Source of the DNA: Hericium rajendrae
Taxonomy: Eukaryota; Basidiomycota; Agaricomycetes; Russulales; Hericiaceae
DNA length: 64,000 nucleotides
Assembly: GCA_033439255.1 (NCBI GenBank)
Contig: CM065887.1
Span: 186,001-250,000, forward strand
Reading direction: 5' to 3'
Shown here: positions 59,918 to 64,000 of the stretch, piece by piece
Numbering within the stretch: position 1 is the stretch's first letter
How the letters are laid out: each line of letters opens with the position of its first letter
The notes under the pieces: model-generated
Database searches by the model: none
Told to the model about the DNA's origin: nothing
What the model saw: only the letters and a program-made list of their open reading frames with translations
Made by a program: the position numbers and the translations under genes

Positions 59918-61845
59918 ATGTCATCGGCAGTTATCGAATATTCGTCTCATGCTCCAGAACCAGTACCATGGCCTCGTCTTTCCCCGCACCATATTCTGCC
60001 ATCGCAGACCCCAGACTATCTTCGCCTCATTCTGACTGCCAAAGTCTATGAAATCATCAAGGAGACACCCCTGGTCCACGCTCCGAACTTGAGCACGAAG
60101 CTCGGGAATCAGATCTTTCTCAAACGCGAGGACCTGCATGAAGTCTTCAGCTTCAAGATTCGGGGGGCATACAACTTCATGGCCAGCCTCTCAGAGGAAG
60201 AACGATGGAAGGGGGTGGTCACCTGCAGTGCTGGTTAGTGTGCGTATTCCCTGCCGAGCCACGCCCTGATTTTCAATCCATCTCCGTGTTCTCGTATTCT
60301 GAAAATCTTCGACATCAATAGGCAACCATGCACAGGGCGTCGCATTATCTGGAAGCCGACTAGGCATCCCGTGTACTATCGTAATGCCGAAAAATACGCC
60401 CACGATCAAAGTCCGCAACGTGTCTCGACTAGGTGCCAAGGTCGTCCTGCACGGCACCGATTTCGACGAAGCCAAAGCTGAATGTTCACGCCTAGCGGAG
60501 GCCCACGGATTGATTTTCGTGCCTCCTTACGATGACCCTCTCGTCATCGCCGGTCAAGGCACGGTGGGGATGGAAATCCTCAAGCAGCTTCCCGATTCGG
60601 ACCGCCTGGACGCTATTTTCGCTGCCGTGGGCGGGGGAGGTCTCGTCGCGGGCATCTGTGAATACGTGAAACGCATTGGCAGTCCCAACACCCAAGTGAT
60701 TGGCTGCGAGACGTTTGATGCGGACGCCATGGCAAAGAGTCTAGCAAACGGCGAACGGGTGACACTCTCAGAGGTCGGACCTTTCAGCGATGGCACTGCC
60801 GTCAAGCTCGTCGGAGAAGAACCGTTCCGGGTGTGCAAGGAACTACTGGACGGGATCGTCAAAGTGGATAACGACGAGATCTGTGCTGCGATCAAAGATA
60901 TCTTCGAGGGTAACGTTTGCTACCATTCCTTTTTGGTATTGGCTCATGTTTTGCCTTCAGAGACACGTTCCATCACTGAGCCCGCGGGTGCCCTCGCCCT
61001 TGCAGGTCTGAAACGTCACATCATCGACAACCAGCTTATCGGGGCTGAGAAGAAGTTTGTCGCTGTCATTAGTGGCGCCAACATGAACTTCGACCGGTTA
61101 CGTTTTGTGGCTGAACGTGCTGAATTGGGTGAAGGCAGAGAAGCTCTGTTGAGCGTAGAGATTCCTGAAAAGCCTGGAAGGCGCGCGTTTCTTCCTTCAC
61201 GCGTCATGTATTATGCTTATCTTCCTGACATGCAGCTTCTTCAAACTCCATACAGTCATTCATCCCCGGGCTGTGACTGAGTTTGTTTATCGTTACAGTT
61301 CCGCTGACCGTGCATACGTCTTCTTATCCTTCAAGCTCGAGACTACCTCTCGTGCCAAAGAAGTCGAAGATGTCTTGTCATCATTAGAACAACAAGACAT
61401 GAAGGGGCATGATATCAGCGACAACGAGTTGGCGAAAACCCACGCTCGATATATGATCGGTGGGATCTCGGATGTACAGAACGAGCGCGTGTTTAGATTC
61501 GGTACGTACCAATATGCACCACCAGCGCTGTTGACTGATCTCCCGTTGACCAGAGTTTCCCGAACGCCCTGGCGCATTGCGAAAGTTCCTATCCTCTCTC
61601 CATCAGGGATGGAATATTTCTCTGTTTCACTATCGAAATCATGGAGCCGGTTCGTCCATTCATCCTCGTCATCTCCTTTGAACTGGCCTTCATGCCCATT
61701 TGTTAGACCTTGGCAGGGTCCTTGCAGGCATCCAGGCCCCTCCCGAAGAGTCGACTCAATTTGATGAGTTCTTGAAGGAGCTGGGTTATCCCTATGTAGA
61801 GGAGACCGATAACGCGGTTTACAAGCGTTACCTTAGAACTTGATC
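59918..61845 (+). CDS. ILV1: threonine ammonia-lyase (threonine deaminase)
   Basis: A PLP enzyme converting L-threonine to 2-oxobutanoate, the first step of isoleucine synthesis. The PLP lysine lies in [16 protein letters not shown]. The glycine loop is [14 protein letters not shown] and the substrate loop crosses an intron at CSAG/NHAQGV. The rest of the fold includes FIFV-type and [20 protein letters not shown] blocks. Two ACT-like regulatory segments follow: [16 protein letters not shown] and [17 protein letters not shown] with [14 protein letters not shown], where isoleucine would bind. Several introns of 50-70 bases. Residues before TPDYLRL are few and not clearly a mitochondrial presequence. 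The stop is at 61843-61845. Confidence 0.94.
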
Positions 61846-62105
61846 AGTTCCATTCCTGCGATGCCAAATACCACATCTGATCAGAGCATGGCGAAAAGAA
61901 GACCATCCGAACTGCAATAGACATGTAGGCTCATCTAATAGAAATGATCTATACAAATCCGCGGAAACTTTGGTACAACAACGATAGCAGACTAGAACAC
62001 ATACAGAGCAAAATTTAACGATCCTTCCCAGAGGACATGAGTACGAGTATCTATGGTTCAAACCTTCCGAATAGGCATGTCGATGCGGCATTCCCCACAA
62101 GCCTC

Positions 62106-63881
62106 CTACACTACAGCAACGCGAAGCTTCCCAGGGTGCCACATGTTGCGCAAATACGCTCGGATGCCCTTCTTGAAGGAACGCTTCGACCATTGGCTGC
62201 CCGAGGGCGACGCTGGGGTTGTAGGCGACCTGGCGCTGTCCGAGGCAGCCGCGCGTGCGGTATCGATGGCTGCGGGAACATGACGTGTCCGGGTCTTCTC
62301 CAGGGACTTGATAGCTTTGAGCGCCAACGCTGTGGTGAGACCACGGTTGCCAATCTTCACCCCGGAGGACCCGTACTTGTACACCCACCCCGCCGGCCAG
62401 CCGCCGTCCTCGCACTGCAACGGCAGCAACTGCCGCATATCCATCTCGTCCGGAACACCCACGGTAGCGCACGCAAGGACGCGCATCGCCAATGCCAGCG
62501 CGTCTCCCGAAGCGCCTATGCGCTCCTCCAGACGCTCCTTCAACAGGGGCTTCAGCAGCGCGTCTAGCTTCGCATCTTTCGCGGTCTCCAGCAGGCGGCT
62601 GAGGAAGTACAAGAAGCACTCCGCCGTCTCGTAGTACCGCGTGCCTTCCACGTACGCACGGTTCTCTAGGACATGTTGGACCCAGTCGAGCGTCTGTGGG
62701 AGCTCGGACCCCCGTCCCCGCGAGTAGAACAGAGTGAGGACGTTGACACACACAACAGGGTCGACACGGGGGCGCAGATGGTCGAAGTATGTCTGCAGCA
62801 GACTGTCAGCCCGGCGTCGTGGCATAAGGAAGAGCGGCATCGACATACTTGGATTATACTATCCTCGTCTCTATATTGAAGCATTTCGTTCATCACAGAA
62901 TCCATTATCGCATCCCCGGGATGCGTTACGGTCAAGCCGATTGAGGTCGTATCAAGGTCATAGGGGAATTCGTCGCTCGTGAGTAAAGGTTTCTCTGCGG
63001 AACACCCGAGTTCAGCTTCAGCTCGTCAGCGTCGTGGAGTTGCTCACCTCGGAAGAAATTCCATTTGTGGGAGTGTTCCACATAGTTTACAAGTGCTCTG
63101 AGTGCGCCTGTCAGATAAATGGCCGGTATTAGGTTCGATGCGATGCTCACCGGTTGTTTGTCGCCTCAAGGATAAGAAGCTGGGCAAAGTTATCGCCGAT
63201 CTGGAGACCAGTATCCGTAACGGACTCCAGCTGGCCAGCTCTCGCCTCCAGGAACTGCTCTCCGCGAGAAGCGGGATCGCTCATGAGGTAGCGAAGTGCC
63301 TGACGAACGTTGTCGGGACTGTCGAAAACGACGCCATGGAGACCGAGTGAACGCGCAGCGAGCACGTTATCCAGCTTGTCGTCGACAAAGACAGCCGAAC
63401 GCGGGTCCGTGCCGGTCTTCTCCAGGACGTGCTTGTAGAAGCCGAGGTTCGGCTTGCGCATCCCTGCGGCGGCCGATGTGAAGATTTCGTCGAACGCTGA
63501 CCAGTCTGCAGGCTTGGTACGCAGGACTTCGTAGTCTGGCTGGGAGATGTTCGACATGGCGAAGACGCGAAGCTTGCCGTTGGACTCTGCCTTCAAAGCG
63601 CGGACGAAACCAATGAAGGCATCATTCGGCTGAAGCGAATCTCTGGCGTCTGCAAATGCCTGCTGCACCTCGGAGGGATGAAGAGAGAACTGCTCGCCGA
63701 TGAGGCGGTAGCATTCGTCTTCCGAGATGCGTCCACACTCGTAACGGTGCCATGTCGGTGACGAGAGGATGCTCTTCAAGGTACGTGGTGAGATGGAAGT
63801 CGTCGTTTTAGGGGACCACGTGAAGAGGACGTCGCCGATGTCAAGAATAAGGGTGGAGCATCTGGGTGGCATCGCAGACAT
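62106..63881 (-). CDS. HAD-like class II sesquiterpene cyclase (drimane type)
   Basis: A fusion of a HAD phosphatase-like domain with a class II terpene cyclase domain, the layout of AstC and DrtB, fungal enzymes that cyclise farnesyl diphosphate to drimane-type products. Four exons (63151-63881, 63048-63097, 62849-62994, 62106-62792) keep phase and give 537 residues. HAD part: [12 protein letters not shown] (nucleophile Asp14), [29 protein letters not shown]. Cyclase part: the proton-donor motif DLDTT at residues 273-277 in [14 protein letters not shown], then [38 protein letters not shown] and [15 protein letters not shown]. The second acidic residue of the HAD motif 1 (DxD) is Gly here. 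It looks intact. Confidence 0.85.
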
Positions 63882-64000
63882 GCTGGTCGTAAGGCTTCGT
63901 AAGGACGTCGTAAAATGGGGGGCCTGGAGGGGATGTCCTGTCTTTCCAAGAACGCAGCCTACTTATGCTTCGGGCTTCTGGACCGTCATGCTGCTAGTTC
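63882..64000. promoter_or_regulatory. upstream edge of the terpene cyclase gene
   Basis: The last 119 bases of the window, immediately upstream of the cyclase start codon. Nothing else can be read here; the next gene of any cluster lies outside. Confidence 0.4.

Noticed and set aside
61846-62105. Minus-strand frame overlapping the cyclase stop and reaching the ILV1 stop
   Set aside because: It is an out-of-frame reading of the cyclase last exon; the true frame ends at 62106.

Overview
The window reads as nuclear DNA of a filamentous basidiomycete, most likely an agaricomycete. Genes lie close together on both strands. Almost every gene is cut by many short GT-AG introns of about 50-60 bases. 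The protein families (a GLTSCR-domain protein, short Zn2Cys6 factors, intron-bearing Helitrons with OB-fold-like companions, a HAD-fused drimane-type terpene cyclase) fit that group. I see no rRNA or tRNA gene, no CRISPR array and no bacterial-type operon.

Left part (1-27 kb), mostly housekeeping genes: an AT-rich edge with a partial ORF and a 24-base perfect palindrome; RMT2 (-); BET5/TRAPPC1 (+); the FUN30/SMARCAD1 remodeller (-); a divergent mitochondrial carrier-like protein (+); a short Zn2Cys6 regulator (+); a 1.9 kb gap holding a 376-base MITE-like element; U2AF35 (+); ALG14 (-); APC8/CDC23 (+); a GLTSCR-domain protein (+); an RluA-type pseudouridine synthase (-); an intronless F-box-like protein (+); and a large Zn2Cys6 plus fungal_trans regulator (-).

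Middle (27.2-35 kb): a rolling-circle transposon (Helitron) sits about 210 bases upstream of the large regulator's start codon. All its genes read on the minus strand. It has an apparently uninterrupted Rep-helicase gene with a zinc finger, HUH motif, Tyr pair and PIF1-like helicase, plus two spliced accessory genes: one OB-fold-like with a basic tail, one unknown. Its 3' end has a stem-loop before CTTG. A cluster of four perfect hairpins lies near the expected 5' end.

Right part (35-64 kb): SDHAF4 (+); a CLC chloride/proton exchanger (-); a disordered protein (-); an HSL-family alpha/beta hydrolase with Thr in place of the catalytic Ser (+); an F-box protein with an acidic tail (-); SmD3 (+); COG2 (+); VPS8 (-); a Cti6-like PHD protein (-); threonine deaminase ILV1 (+); and a HAD-class II terpene cyclase with a DLDTT motif (-) at the right edge.

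Most genes are independent single-copy cell functions: RNA splicing (U2AF35, SmD3), vesicle tethering (BET5, COG2, VPS8), endomembrane work (ALG14, CLC), chromatin (FUN30, GLTSCR, Cti6-like) and cell cycle (APC8). The accessory material is the Helitron, the MITE-like element and the terpene cyclase. The last may begin a sesquiterpenoid cluster that continues past the right edge. Exon structures were worked out by eye from splice sites and conserved motifs, so gene ends are better supported than every internal junction.
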